From positions 1-44,239 of the forward strand of contig JADGGZ010000007.1 in the NCBI GenBank assembly GCA_019689675.1: a DNA stretch of 44,239 nt. Direction: 5' to 3'. Below, in pieces: positions 33,841-40,865 of this stretch (position 1 is its first letter; each line of letters begins with the position of its first letter). The notes beneath the pieces were generated by a model. That model had not been told where the DNA came from, ran no database searches, and saw only the letters and a program-made list of their open reading frames with translations. The DNA is from Rhodospirillales bacterium. GTDB taxonomy: Bacteria > Pseudomonadota > Alphaproteobacteria > ATCC43930 > CGMCC-115725. The position numbers were made by a program, and so were the translations under genes.

Positions 33841-34800
33841 ATGACGGAAAGACCCGGCGAGTTCCGCGGCCGTGTGTACGACAGCATCCTGGAGACGATC
33901 GGTGCGACTCCGCTAGTCCGTCTGAAACGCATGTCGCAGGCGCACGGCGCGAAAGCCGACGTGCTGGCGAAATGCGAGTTCTTCAACCCGCTCGCCTCGG
34001 TGAAGGACCGCATCGGCGCCGCGATGATCGAGACGGCGGAGCGCGAAGGCCGGCTCAAGCCCGGCAACGTCATCGTCGAACCGACATCCGGAAACACGGG
34101 CATCGCTCTCGCCTTCGTCTGCGCGGCGAAGGGCTATCGCCTCATCCTGACGATGCCGGAGAGCATGTCGGTGGAGCGGCGTCGAATGCTGAAGCTTCTC
34201 GGCGCCGAGCTCGAGCTGACGCCGGCGGCGCAGGGCATGCGCGGCGCGATCGCCAAGGCCGAAGAGATCCTGAAGCGGTACCCGGGCGCCTTCATGCCGC
34301 AGCAGTTCAAGAACCCGGCCAACCCCGAGATCCACCGCCGGACGACGGCGGAGGAGATCTGGAAGGACACGCACGGCGCGGTCGATGTCGTGGTATCCGG
34401 CGTCGGCACGGGCGGCACCGTCACCGGCGCCGGCGAGGTTCTGAAGAAGCGCAAGCACACGCTGCGCATCGTCGCCGTCGAGCCCGAGGACAGCGCTGTG
34501 CTTTCCGGCGGGCCTCCCGGTCCGCACAAGATCCAGGGCATCGGCGCGGGCTTCGTGCCGGACGTCCTCAACCGTTCCGTCATCGACGAGGTGCTGCGGA
34601 TCGGGAACGAGACCGCCTTCCGCACCGCCCGTGAGGCGGCCCGGCTCGAAGGGCTCGCGGTGGGGATATCCTCAGGGGCGGCGCTCGCAGCGGCCTACGA
34701 GGTCGCGGCGCGCCCCGAGATGAGCGGAAAGACCCTCGTCGTCGTTTTGCCGGACCACGCCGAGCGCTATCTCTCGACGCCACTGTTCGAAGGCTTCTGA
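33841..34800 (+). CDS. cysK: Cysteine synthase A (O-acetylserine sulfhydrylase)
   Basis: A 319-aa PLP enzyme that makes cysteine from O-acetylserine and sulfide. The PLP lysine is K55 in [11 protein letters not shown], followed by [12 protein letters not shown], the PLP-phosphate loop [10 protein letters not shown], and [10 protein letters not shown]. The ATG at 33841 closely follows the Rrf2 gene. Length and motifs match CysK rather than cystathionine beta-synthase. A loose GC-rich inverted repeat follows in the 57-bp gap. Confidence 0.94.
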   Translation: MTERPGEFRGRVYDSILETIGATPLVRLKRMSQAHGAKADVLAKCEFFNPLASVKDRIGAAMIETAEREGRLKPGNVIVEPTSGNTGIALAFVCAAKGYRLILTMPESMSVERRRMLKLLGAELELTPAAQGMRGAIAKAEEILKRYPGAFMPQQFKNPANPEIHRRTTAEEIWKDTHGAVDVVVSGVGTGGTVTGAGEVLKKRKHTLRIVAVEPEDSAVLSGGPPGPHKIQGIGAGFVPDVLNRSVIDEVLRIGNETAFRTAREAARLEGLAVGISSGAALAAAYEVAARPEMSGKTLVVVLPDHAERYLSTPLFEGF

Positions 34801-34857
34801 ACCCCGCCCGACGGCCGCGGCGGGAGGAACGCCGGCCGCCGCCGTTAACGCGGAGGC

Positions 34858-35796
34858 ATGCGCGTTCACGTCGTCCTCAACCCACGGGCTGGCGCCCTCC
34901 TTCGCGGAACGCGCGAGGAGTCGATCGACACCGTCGCGCAGGCGTTCGCGGAAGTCGGGTTGAAGCCGAGCGTCGAGTGCACCAACGCGGACGCGCTCCC
35001 GGCGGCAATCGATGCTGCTGCCGCGGCGGCCGATGTCGTGGTCGTCGGCGGCGGCGACGGAACCCTCCGGACCGCCGCTGCGCGCCTCGCAGGCAAGCGT
35101 GCCGCCCTCGGCGTTCTCCCGCTCGGAACCTTCAATCACTTCGCCAAGGATCTCGGGATACCGCTCGATCTCGACGGCGCGGCGCGTGCGGTGGCGGCAG
35201 GAACGCCTCGGCCTCGCGACATCGCCGCAGTCAATGGCCGCGTCTTCATCAATCATGCGGGTGTCGGAATTTACCCGCACATGGTCGCTCACCGAGAGCG
35301 GCTGCGCGGGCAGCGCGGGTTCGGCAAGTTCACGGCGATGGCGGTCGCGACGCTCGAGGCCCTGCGCAGCTACCGCACCTTCGGGCTCCGCATCCGCATC
35401 GCAGGCGAGGCGCGCACGCGCCGCTCGCCCTTTCTCTTCGTCGCCAACAACGGCTACATCCTCGACGCCTACGGCCTCGAGCGGCACGGCGACGCCGAAA
35501 AGCTGACGCTTCTTGTCGCGCACGACGCGGGGCGCTGGACGCTCTTTCGCATGGGGGTCAAAGCCTTTTTCGGGCGCCTCGGCGAGGACGCCTACGACCG
35601 GTTCGTCTTCGAGCGCGCGGTGATCGAGTCGCGCCGCGAGCGGCTTCTTGTCGAGCTCGACGGCGAAGTCGAGGCGCTTCGGCCGCCGCTCGAATTCACT
35701 CTGCTGCCAAACGCGCTTCGCGTGATCCAGCCGGGAGGTATCGATGTGGGAACGGATCGCGGGAAACTGGAAGGAGTGGAAAGGCCGGCTGCGTGA
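34858..35796 (+). CDS. Diacylglycerol kinase-like lipid kinase family protein
   Basis: A 312-aa protein of the DAGK/YegS/LCB5 catalytic family. The nucleotide loop VVVVGGGDGTL is at about residues 60-70; LGVLPLGTFNHFAKDLGIP and the acidic VELDGEVEAL complete the family pattern. GGAGG precedes the ATG at 34858. It probably phosphorylates a lipid, but a substrate cannot be given. Its last 53 bp overlap the csbD gene in a different frame. Confidence 0.9.
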   Translation: MRVHVVLNPRAGALLRGTREESIDTVAQAFAEVGLKPSVECTNADALPAAIDAAAAAADVVVVGGGDGTLRTAAARLAGKRAALGVLPLGTFNHFAKDLGIPLDLDGAARAVAAGTPRPRDIAAVNGRVFINHAGVGIYPHMVAHRERLRGQRGFGKFTAMAVATLEALRSYRTFGLRIRIAGEARTRRSPFLFVANNGYILDAYGLERHGDAEKLTLLVAHDAGRWTLFRMGVKAFFGRLGEDAYDRFVFERAVIESRRERLLVELDGEVEALRPPLEFTLLPNALRVIQPGGIDVGTDRGKLEGVERPAA

Positions 35797-35950
35797 GCGC
35801 TGGGGCAAGGTCACCGAGGACGATTGGAACGTCATCGCGGGCCGGCGCGAGCAGCTCATCGGCCGCCTCCAGCAGCGCTACGGCATCTCGGAGGAGGAAG
35901 CGGCGCGCCAGGTCGACGAGTTCGAGCGCTCGGGCGAGCGCGTTCCGTAG
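35744..35950 (+). CDS. CsbD family stress-response protein
   Basis: A 68-aa CsbD-like protein, a family of abundant small stress proteins in bacteria. The signature is MWERIAGNWKEWKGRLRERW, followed by the second motif GRREQLIGRLQQRYGISEEEA. A GGGAGG ribosome site lies 7 bp before the ATG, inside the end of the lipid-kinase gene. The start overlaps that gene by 53 bp and the last 73 bp overlap the DUF1194 gene antisense. Only about 81 bp are private. Biochemical role unknown. Confidence 0.88.
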   Translation: MWERIAGNWKEWKGRLRERWGKVTEDDWNVIAGRREQLIGRLQQRYGISEEEAARQVDEFERSGERVP

Positions 35951-36618
35951 GCGATCTCCCGGATGAGCTTCGACAGGATCGCGTTCGCGAAGGTCTCGTA
36001 GTCGGCAGTCGCGATCACGAACGAGCCGGGACCGCCGATCACGTTCGACTGGTAGTAGCGGTCGAGGAGCGGCTCGTCGTTGAGGATCGCGAGCCCGTTG
36101 ATCGTGATGCCTTGCGCGACGGCCTCGTCGCGGGCGTAGATAGGAAACCGGCCGTTGTTGTTGCTCCCGTCCCCCGAAATGTCGATGACGCGCCGGACGG
36201 GCTCGGCGGGAACCGAGGCGAGAAGCGAGACGGCGAAGTCGATCGCGCCCGAAATCGACGTGCCGCCGCCGAAGACGGTACGCTCGGACGCCTCGATCGC
36301 GTCTGCGAAGGCTGCGATCTCCGCCGGTTCTCGCAGCACCGTCCACGGCACCGCTACGTACTGCACGCGCGGCCCCGACCATTGGAAGAGGACGGCGGCG
36401 ATGCTCCCGATCTGCCCGCCGCGGATCGCGTCGAGCACCCGAGGGTCGCGGAACGCGCGCGCGTAGCCGATCCGCTGCAGATCGAACTCCTCGGTATCGA
36501 CGCTGCGCGAGGCGTCGACCGCGAGAACGAGCGCGAGGTCGACAGGCGGTCCGGCGGCCCGCGCCGGCACGCCCGAGGAGAGCGCGAGGAGAAGCAAGAG
36601 CCCGGCGAGGCGCCGCAT
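35878..36618 (-). CDS. DUF1194 domain protein with VWA-like fold, exported
   Basis: A 246-aa protein with a signal peptide (MRRLAGLLLLLALSSGVPARA) and a von Willebrand A-like domain. The metal site is seen in LAVDASRSVD (DxSxS) and in VIDISGDGSNN. DUF1194 proteins are common in alphaproteobacteria; function unknown, likely metal-dependent binding in the periplasm. The expected domain end is near KLIREIA. The last 23 or so residues are encoded antisense to csbD and look like a run-on to the next chance stop. Confidence 0.85.
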   Translation of the reverse strand: MRRLAGLLLLLALSSGVPARAAGPPVDLALVLAVDASRSVDTEEFDLQRIGYARAFRDPRVLDAIRGGQIGSIAAVLFQWSGPRVQYVAVPWTVLREPAEIAAFADAIEASERTVFGGGTSISGAIDFAVSLLASVPAEPVRRVIDISGDGSNNNGRFPIYARDEAVAQGITINGLAILNDEPLLDRYYQSNVIGGPGSFVIATADYETFANAILSKLIREIAYGTRSPERSNSSTWRAASSSEMP

Positions 36619-36627
36619 GCACGGAGC

Positions 36628-37635
36628 CTACATCGGGAAGCGGAGCCGTGTCGCGCTCGCAGCGCTCGCGAGAAGCCGCGGCAAGAGGCGCGCCGCCGCG
36701 ACCGCGAGGCGGGGCCGCGCGAGCACCCATCCGAGCATGCGGGCGCGGCGGAACTGCGGCGCGAGCTCGGTCGCGAGCGATGCGTGGATCGTGGCAGGGG
36801 AAGTGCCCGCGACGATCGCCTCGGCGACGCGGCGCGCCGAACGAAGCGCGATTGCGATACCGTCGCCCACGAAAGACGGGATCACCGCGAGTTGGTCGCC
36901 GACGCGATAGGCGGGCCCCTCGCCTCGGTGACGATAGCCGTAAGGGATCGCGGCTACGGCGAGGGGCCGCGGCCAGAGGGGCTCGGCACCCTCCATCCTG
37001 AGCGCGGCAAGAAGCGCCGGCCAGCTCTCGAACCCGTCGCGCTCGAGCGCGACGCAGAGATTGAGGCGACCGTTCTCGAGCGGCGCCAGTCCGGCATAGC
37101 CGCGTGATAGAAGGCGCAGCTCGATCTTGCCCACGAGATCCGCGGGTACCTTCGCGAAGTGCATCTTGAGCCCCAGCATCGTCCCGCGCGGACGCCCTGC
37201 GCCGCGCAAGTCGTGCTTTCCAGTCGCGAGGACGATGCGCTCGGCGCCGAGAACCGAGCCGTCGGCGAGCGCCACGCCGCCCCCTTCAGCGACGGCACGC
37301 ACCATGACGCCGCGCCGAACCTCGGCCCCGAGCGCCTCGGCGCGCATCAAGAGCCGCTCGTCGAGGAGGCGCCGCGAGAATCCGAGCGCGCGGAACGGGA
37401 GCGGCGCGTCCGCCCTTCCGGCACCGGCGCTGAGACGCACATGCTCGATCGGCGCCGCGCCCGTGAGATCGATGCCGAGCTCGGCGAGCATCGCCGAGGC
37501 GTCGGGCGAAATGAACTCGCCGCAGACCTTGTGGACCGGGACTGAAGCTCGCTCGAGGAGGAGCACTCGGATTCCTGCAGCGGCGAGATGCGCCGCTGTC
37601 GCCGCGCCGGCGACCGCGCCGCCGATGACGATCAC
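36628..37635 (-). CDS. FAD-dependent oxidoreductase, geranylgeranyl reductase-like
   Basis: A 335-aa flavoprotein. The FAD-binding start is VIVIGGAVAGAATAAHLAAA, followed by RASVPVHKVCGEFISPDA (the PxxKxCGxG-like motif of this family) and a C-terminal GDGIAIALRSARRVAEA. The GTG at 37635 overlaps the methyltransferase stop (GTGA) and gives the usual tight N-terminus; an ATG at 37671 is an alternative. These flavoenzymes reduce double bonds in isoprenoid or polyketide products. Usually paired, as here, with a methyltransferase, often near a type III polyketide synthase that is not in the window. Confidence 0.85.
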   Translation of the reverse strand: MIVIGGAVAGAATAAHLAAAGIRVLLLERASVPVHKVCGEFISPDASAMLAELGIDLTGAAPIEHVRLSAGAGRADAPLPFRALGFSRRLLDERLLMRAEALGAEVRRGVMVRAVAEGGGVALADGSVLGAERIVLATGKHDLRGAGRPRGTMLGLKMHFAKVPADLVGKIELRLLSRGYAGLAPLENGRLNLCVALERDGFESWPALLAALRMEGAEPLWPRPLAVAAIPYGYRHRGEGPAYRVGDQLAVIPSFVGDGIAIALRSARRVAEAIVAGTSPATIHASLATELAPQFRRARMLGWVLARPRLAVAAARLLPRLLASAASATRLRFPM

Positions 37636-38267
37636 TTCAGCCGTGCCACACCCCAGCGGAAAAGCCACCATCGGATTGCGATCCCGGGAATCCCGGCGAC
37701 CGTCGCGTAGCGCTCCCAGTCGCCGCGCACGAAGCCGCGCTCCACCGAGATGGCGCCGTCGTGCGCGATCACCGGGTCGAGCCGCAGCGCGGCCGCGATG
37801 AGGCCGATGAGACGGTGCGGAACCGGGTGGCGATGGAGATCGCAGATGAACCAGCCCCGCTCGGCATGCGCTTCGAGCCAGCCGAGAAAGCGGATGATGC
37901 CTGCGTCGTCGAGGTGGTGAGCGAATTGCGAGCTGACGATGAGGTCGAAGTTGCGGTCGAGCAGGAAAACGTCGCCCTCGAGGAGCTCGATCGCGGGAGG
38001 GCTCGCGGCGCGAGCCGCCGCGACATGGAGGTCGATCCCGGAGAGGGCGAGCCGGGGAAATCGCCGCGAGAGGGAGCGGAGGAGGTCGCCGTATCCGCAT
38101 GCGACGTCGAGCAGCGTCCCTTCCGCGCCCGCGCGGCGCACGAAGCGCCGAATCGGCACGAAGGCCGAGGTGAGGCTGTTGACCCGAGCGAGATCGCGCA
38201 GCACCGCTCGGCCGACGGGACCATCATCCATCGTCTCGGACTTCGTCGAGCGGTGAGCGAATTCCAT
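37632..38267 (-). CDS. Class I SAM-dependent methyltransferase
   Basis: A 211-aa methyltransferase. Motif I is LLDVACGYGDLLRSL (about residues 52-66), the acidic end of strand 2 is GIDLH, and motif post-I includes FDLIVSSQFAHHL. The stretch ETMDDGPVGRAVLRDLARVN near the N-terminus is typical for the group found beside geranylgeranyl-reductase-like genes. The ATG at 38267 is the longest start; 38231 is possible. Coupled to the flavoenzyme gene by a 4-bp overlap. Substrate unknown. Confidence 0.85.
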   Translation of the reverse strand: MEFAHRSTKSETMDDGPVGRAVLRDLARVNSLTSAFVPIRRFVRRAGAEGTLLDVACGYGDLLRSLSRRFPRLALSGIDLHVAAARAASPPAIELLEGDVFLLDRNFDLIVSSQFAHHLDDAGIIRFLGWLEAHAERGWFICDLHRHPVPHRLIGLIAAALRLDPVIAHDGAISVERGFVRGDWERYATVAGIPGIAIRWWLFRWGVARLK

Positions 38268-38440
38268 GCGCGGGAAACGGTGCGCATCGGGGGTAAGGTG
38301 CGCTCTCCCCTGCGAGGCGCCTGCCGGCGCCGCCGCGGCAACCGTCGGCTGAATACCCGACTCCGCGCCTTGCCTCAGGAACTCTCCCGGTCGGCGACGT
38401 GTAACTGCCGAGGGAGGAGCGAGCGTCGAGGACGGCTGTC

Positions 38441-38638
38441 ATGAAGTCCGCACGACACCCCTGGTCGGTGCTTTGGTACGCCGCGGTGCTGGCCGCAGCC
38501 ATTGCCTGGGGCTATGTCGCGCCGGCCGAGACGGATACCGCAAACGACGACGCTGCAGCGGTCGCCGTCGAACGGATCGCTCCCTTCGTCGACAACGCCG
38601 AGCTCCGCCGGGTCGCGGAGCAGATGATACTCCGCTGA
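38441..38638 (+). CDS. Small membrane-anchored protein, unknown function
   Basis: A 65-aa product with one hydrophobic segment (WSVLWYAAVLAAAIAWGY, about residues 8-25) and a 40-residue polar, acidic tail that would face the periplasm if the basic N-terminus stays inside. A GAGGAC site lies about 8 bp before the ATG. No family recognised. A perfect hairpin follows its stop by 28 bp, supporting an independent transcript. Moderate confidence that it is a gene. Confidence 0.5.
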   Translation: MKSARHPWSVLWYAAVLAAAIAWGYVAPAETDTANDDAAAVAVERIAPFVDNAELRRVAEQMILR

Positions 38639-38665
38639 GCGCCATCTTCAGCGGACGGCGCCCCG

Positions 38666-38689
38666 AGCGGCGGCGCGGGACCCGCCGCT
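38666..38689 (+). terminator. Hairpin between the small membrane gene and the MFS gene
   Basis: AGCGGCGG at 38666-38673 and CCGCCGCT at 38682-38689 form a perfect 8-bp stem with an 8-nt loop, 28 bp after the small gene's stop. No U-tract. A terminator or mRNA end stabiliser is likely. Confidence 0.45.
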
Positions 38690-38754
38690 GCGAAGCTGTG
38701 CTGCGCAATCGGCACAGGAAAGATTCCTCGCGCTACTGTTAGTGTAGCGCCTCG

Positions 38755-39978
38755 ATGCAGCCATCCACCGGCCGCGCCGTGATCGCCTGGACGATCGGCG
38801 CGCTCTTCTTCCTTTACGCTTTCGTGCAGCGCGTCGCCCCGAGCGTCATGATCGACGAGCTGATGCGCGAATTCGCCGTCGGCGCCGCCGCGATCGGACA
38901 TCTCTCGGCCTTCTACTTCTACGCCTATGTCGCGGTTCAGATGCCGGTCGGCGTTCTCATGGACCGGATCGGGCCGCGCCGGTTGATGACGGGAGCCGCG
39001 CTCATCGCCGCAGTCGGGAGCGTCCTCTTCGCGGCGAGCCCCTTCTTCCTCGCGGCCGGAGTGGGCCGCCTTCTCGTCGGGCTCGGCGTCGCCTCCGCCT
39101 GGGTCGGGGTTCTGGTGCTCGCGACGCAGTCGTTCCCGGCGCACCGGTTCTCGCTCCTGACCGGGATCGGACAGGCCCTGGGCATGGCGGGGGCGGTCCT
39201 CGGTCAGGCCCCGCTCGGCGAGCTCGTGACCGCAATCGGCTGGCGGGGCGTCGGCTTCGCCCTTGCCGGGCTCGCTCTTCTCATCGCGATCGGAATTTGG
39301 CTCAGCGCGCGCGACCATGCGCCGTCCGCGCCGTCCGGCCACCTCCTCGCCGGGCTCGGTCGGGTGGCGCGTACAGGGCAGAGCTGGATCGCCGCCGTGA
39401 TCGCACTTTCGCTGACGGCTCCCATGCTGGGCTTCGCCGGTCTCTGGGCGGTTCCGTTCTTCGGGACGCTCTACGGGATGGACCGGGCCGAGGCGGCGGC
39501 GCTCACTTCCACCGTGTTCATAGGATGGGGCCTCGGCGCGCCCGCCGTCGGCTGGTTCGCCGACCGTCTCGGCCGGCGCAAGCCGCTTCTCGTCGCCGGG
39601 GCGGCGGTTCTGGGGATCTCGACCGTGGCGGTGGTCTATCTGCCGCTCCCGCCCTGGGCGGCGGCGGTCGCGCTCTTTCTCGGCGGCGTCGGCGGGGCCT
39701 CCATGATCCTCACCTACGGCGCCGCGCGCGTTCATGTCGCACCCGAGGACGCGGGCGCGACCTACGGCTTCGTCAATACGGCGACCGTCGGCTCGGGGGC
39801 GCTGTTCCAGCCCCTCCTCGGCCTTTTGCTCGATGCGGCCTGGGACGGAACGATGGCGGGCGGAGTCCGCGTTTACGGATTGGAGGCCTATCGGCTCGCC
39901 TTCGCCATGCTCCCGGCGATGAGCGCGGTCGGCCTGATGGCGACGCTGGCGGTACGCGAGGAGGCTGCCCGGCGTTGA
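38755..39978 (+). CDS. Major facilitator superfamily transporter
   Basis: A 407-aa integral membrane protein with about twelve hydrophobic segments. The N-terminus AWTIGALFFLYAFVQRVAPS is typical of the NarK-unrelated, organic-anion type MFS, and the loop 2-3 motif is MPVGVLMDRIGPRRLMTG. The second-half loop has WFADRLGRRKPLLV. It probably moves a small solute by proton coupling; substrate unknown. The rpmH promoter overlaps its stop. Confidence 0.88.
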   Translation: MQPSTGRAVIAWTIGALFFLYAFVQRVAPSVMIDELMREFAVGAAAIGHLSAFYFYAYVAVQMPVGVLMDRIGPRRLMTGAALIAAVGSVLFAASPFFLAAGVGRLLVGLGVASAWVGVLVLATQSFPAHRFSLLTGIGQALGMAGAVLGQAPLGELVTAIGWRGVGFALAGLALLIAIGIWLSARDHAPSAPSGHLLAGLGRVARTGQSWIAAVIALSLTAPMLGFAGLWAVPFFGTLYGMDRAEAAALTSTVFIGWGLGAPAVGWFADRLGRRKPLLVAGAAVLGISTVAVVYLPLPPWAAAVALFLGGVGGASMILTYGAARVHVAPEDAGATYGFVNTATVGSGALFQPLLGLLLDAAWDGTMAGGVRVYGLEAYRLAFAMLPAMSAVGLMATLAVREEAARR

Positions 39979-40003
39979 CTTGCCGGGCAGGCTCCGTTAT
40001 ACG
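39975..40003 (+). promoter_or_regulatory. Sigma70-type promoter of the rpmH-rnpA-yidD-yidC-engB cluster
   Basis: TTGACT at 39975-39980 and TATACG at 39998-40003 with a 17-bp spacer match 5 of 6 and 4 of 6 consensus bases. The -35 overlaps the MFS stop. Transcription would start near 40010, about 26 bp before the rpmH GTG. Confidence 0.6.
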
Positions 40004-40035
40004 GCGCGCTCGTTTTTTCCAAGGGATTTCGCGCC

Positions 40036-40170
40036 GTGAAGCGCACCTATCAGCCAAGCAAGCTCATCCGCAAGCGCCGGCACGGCTTCCGCGCCCGTAT
40101 GGCCACCGTGGGCGGCCGCAAAGTCATCGCCGCGCGCCGCGCCAAGGGGCGCAAGCGCCTCTCGGCCTGA
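40036..40170 (+). CDS. rpmH: 50S ribosomal protein L34
   Basis: A 44-aa, very basic ribosomal protein starting with GTG. The sequence [17 protein letters not shown], then [19 protein letters not shown] and KRLSA, matches L34 end to end. The frame ends in TGA at 40170, and rnpA begins 4 bp later, the near-universal rpmH-rnpA pairing. Confidence 0.97.
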   Translation: MKRTYQPSKLIRKRRHGFRARMATVGGRKVIAARRAKGRKRLSA

Positions 40171-40174
40171 CCCG

Positions 40175-40540
40175 GTGAAGGCGCGGCTCACGCGCCTCAA
40201 GCGGCGGGCGGAGTTCCTGCGCGTCGCCGGCGGCCGGCGCAAATGGGCCGCACCCGGTCTCCTGCTCCAGGCATGCCGGCGCGAGGCGGACGATGACGGG
40301 ATAAGGGTCGGGTTCACCGCCAGCCGGAAAGTCGGCGGCGCCGTGATCCGGAACCGTGCGCGTCGGCGCCTGCGCGCCGCGGCCGAGCGCATCCTGCCGT
40401 GCCATGCCGCGCGCGGCACCGATTACGTCCTGATCGCCCGGGCCGACACGCCGACCCGCCCCTTCGCGGCGCTCTTGGCCGATCTGGAGACGGCGCTGAA
40501 GCGCATCGGCGCCTGGGAGGAGGCTTCCTCGTGCCGCTGA
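40175..40540 (+). CDS. rnpA: Ribonuclease P protein component
   Basis: A 121-aa RNase P protein that helps the catalytic RNA trim the 5' ends of pre-tRNAs. The fold markers are [33 protein letters not shown] (the RNR motif that contacts RNA) and YVLIAR. GTG start at 40175. Its stop lies inside the start of yidD. Confidence 0.94.
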   Translation: MKARLTRLKRRAEFLRVAGGRRKWAAPGLLLQACRREADDDGIRVGFTASRKVGGAVIRNRARRRLRAAAERILPCHAARGTDYVLIARADTPTRPFAALLADLETALKRIGAWEEASSCR

Positions 40541-40830
40541 AGCGCTCGGCCACGCTGCCTTTCGAGGGCCTCATCTGGGGCTACAAGCTGCTGATCCGGC
40601 CGGTCATCGGCCCGCGCTGCCGGTATCTGCCGACCTGCTCGGACTACGCGCTCGAGGCGCTCGCGACGCACGGCCTCGGCCGCGGCGCGTGGCTCGCGCT
40701 GCGCCGCCTCCTTCGCTGCCATCCGTGGGGTGGAAGCGGCTACGATCCGGTGCCGCCGCTTGGCGCCGGGTGCTCAGCATCCCATCTCCACCACGCCTGC
40801 GTCCCCGACGACACGCCAGCGCGACGCTGA
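40531..40830 (+). CDS. yidD: Membrane protein insertion efficiency factor YidD
   Basis: A 99-aa amphipathic protein that helps YidC insert membrane proteins. Conserved text: [24 protein letters not shown] and [17 protein letters not shown], split here around residues 17-40 and 60-78. GGAGGAGG precedes the GTG at 40531, which overlaps rnpA by 10 bp. The C-terminal 20 residues are a non-conserved tail. Confidence 0.93.
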   Translation: MPLKRSATLPFEGLIWGYKLLIRPVIGPRCRYLPTCSDYALEALATHGLGRGAWLALRRLLRCHPWGGSGYDPVPPLGAGCSASHLHHACVPDDTPARR

Positions 40831-40865
40831 CGCGGCACACCCCTTCCGCTCCTTACTCCCGCGAT

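Noticed and set aside
34810-34845. GC-rich inverted repeat after cysK
   Set aside because: The arms pair with several mismatches and there is no U-tract, so it is not listed as a terminator.
39975-40060. Possible replication origin near rpmH
   Set aside because: rpmH-rnpA lies near oriC in some bacteria, but no dnaA, dnaN or clustered DnaA boxes are seen here.
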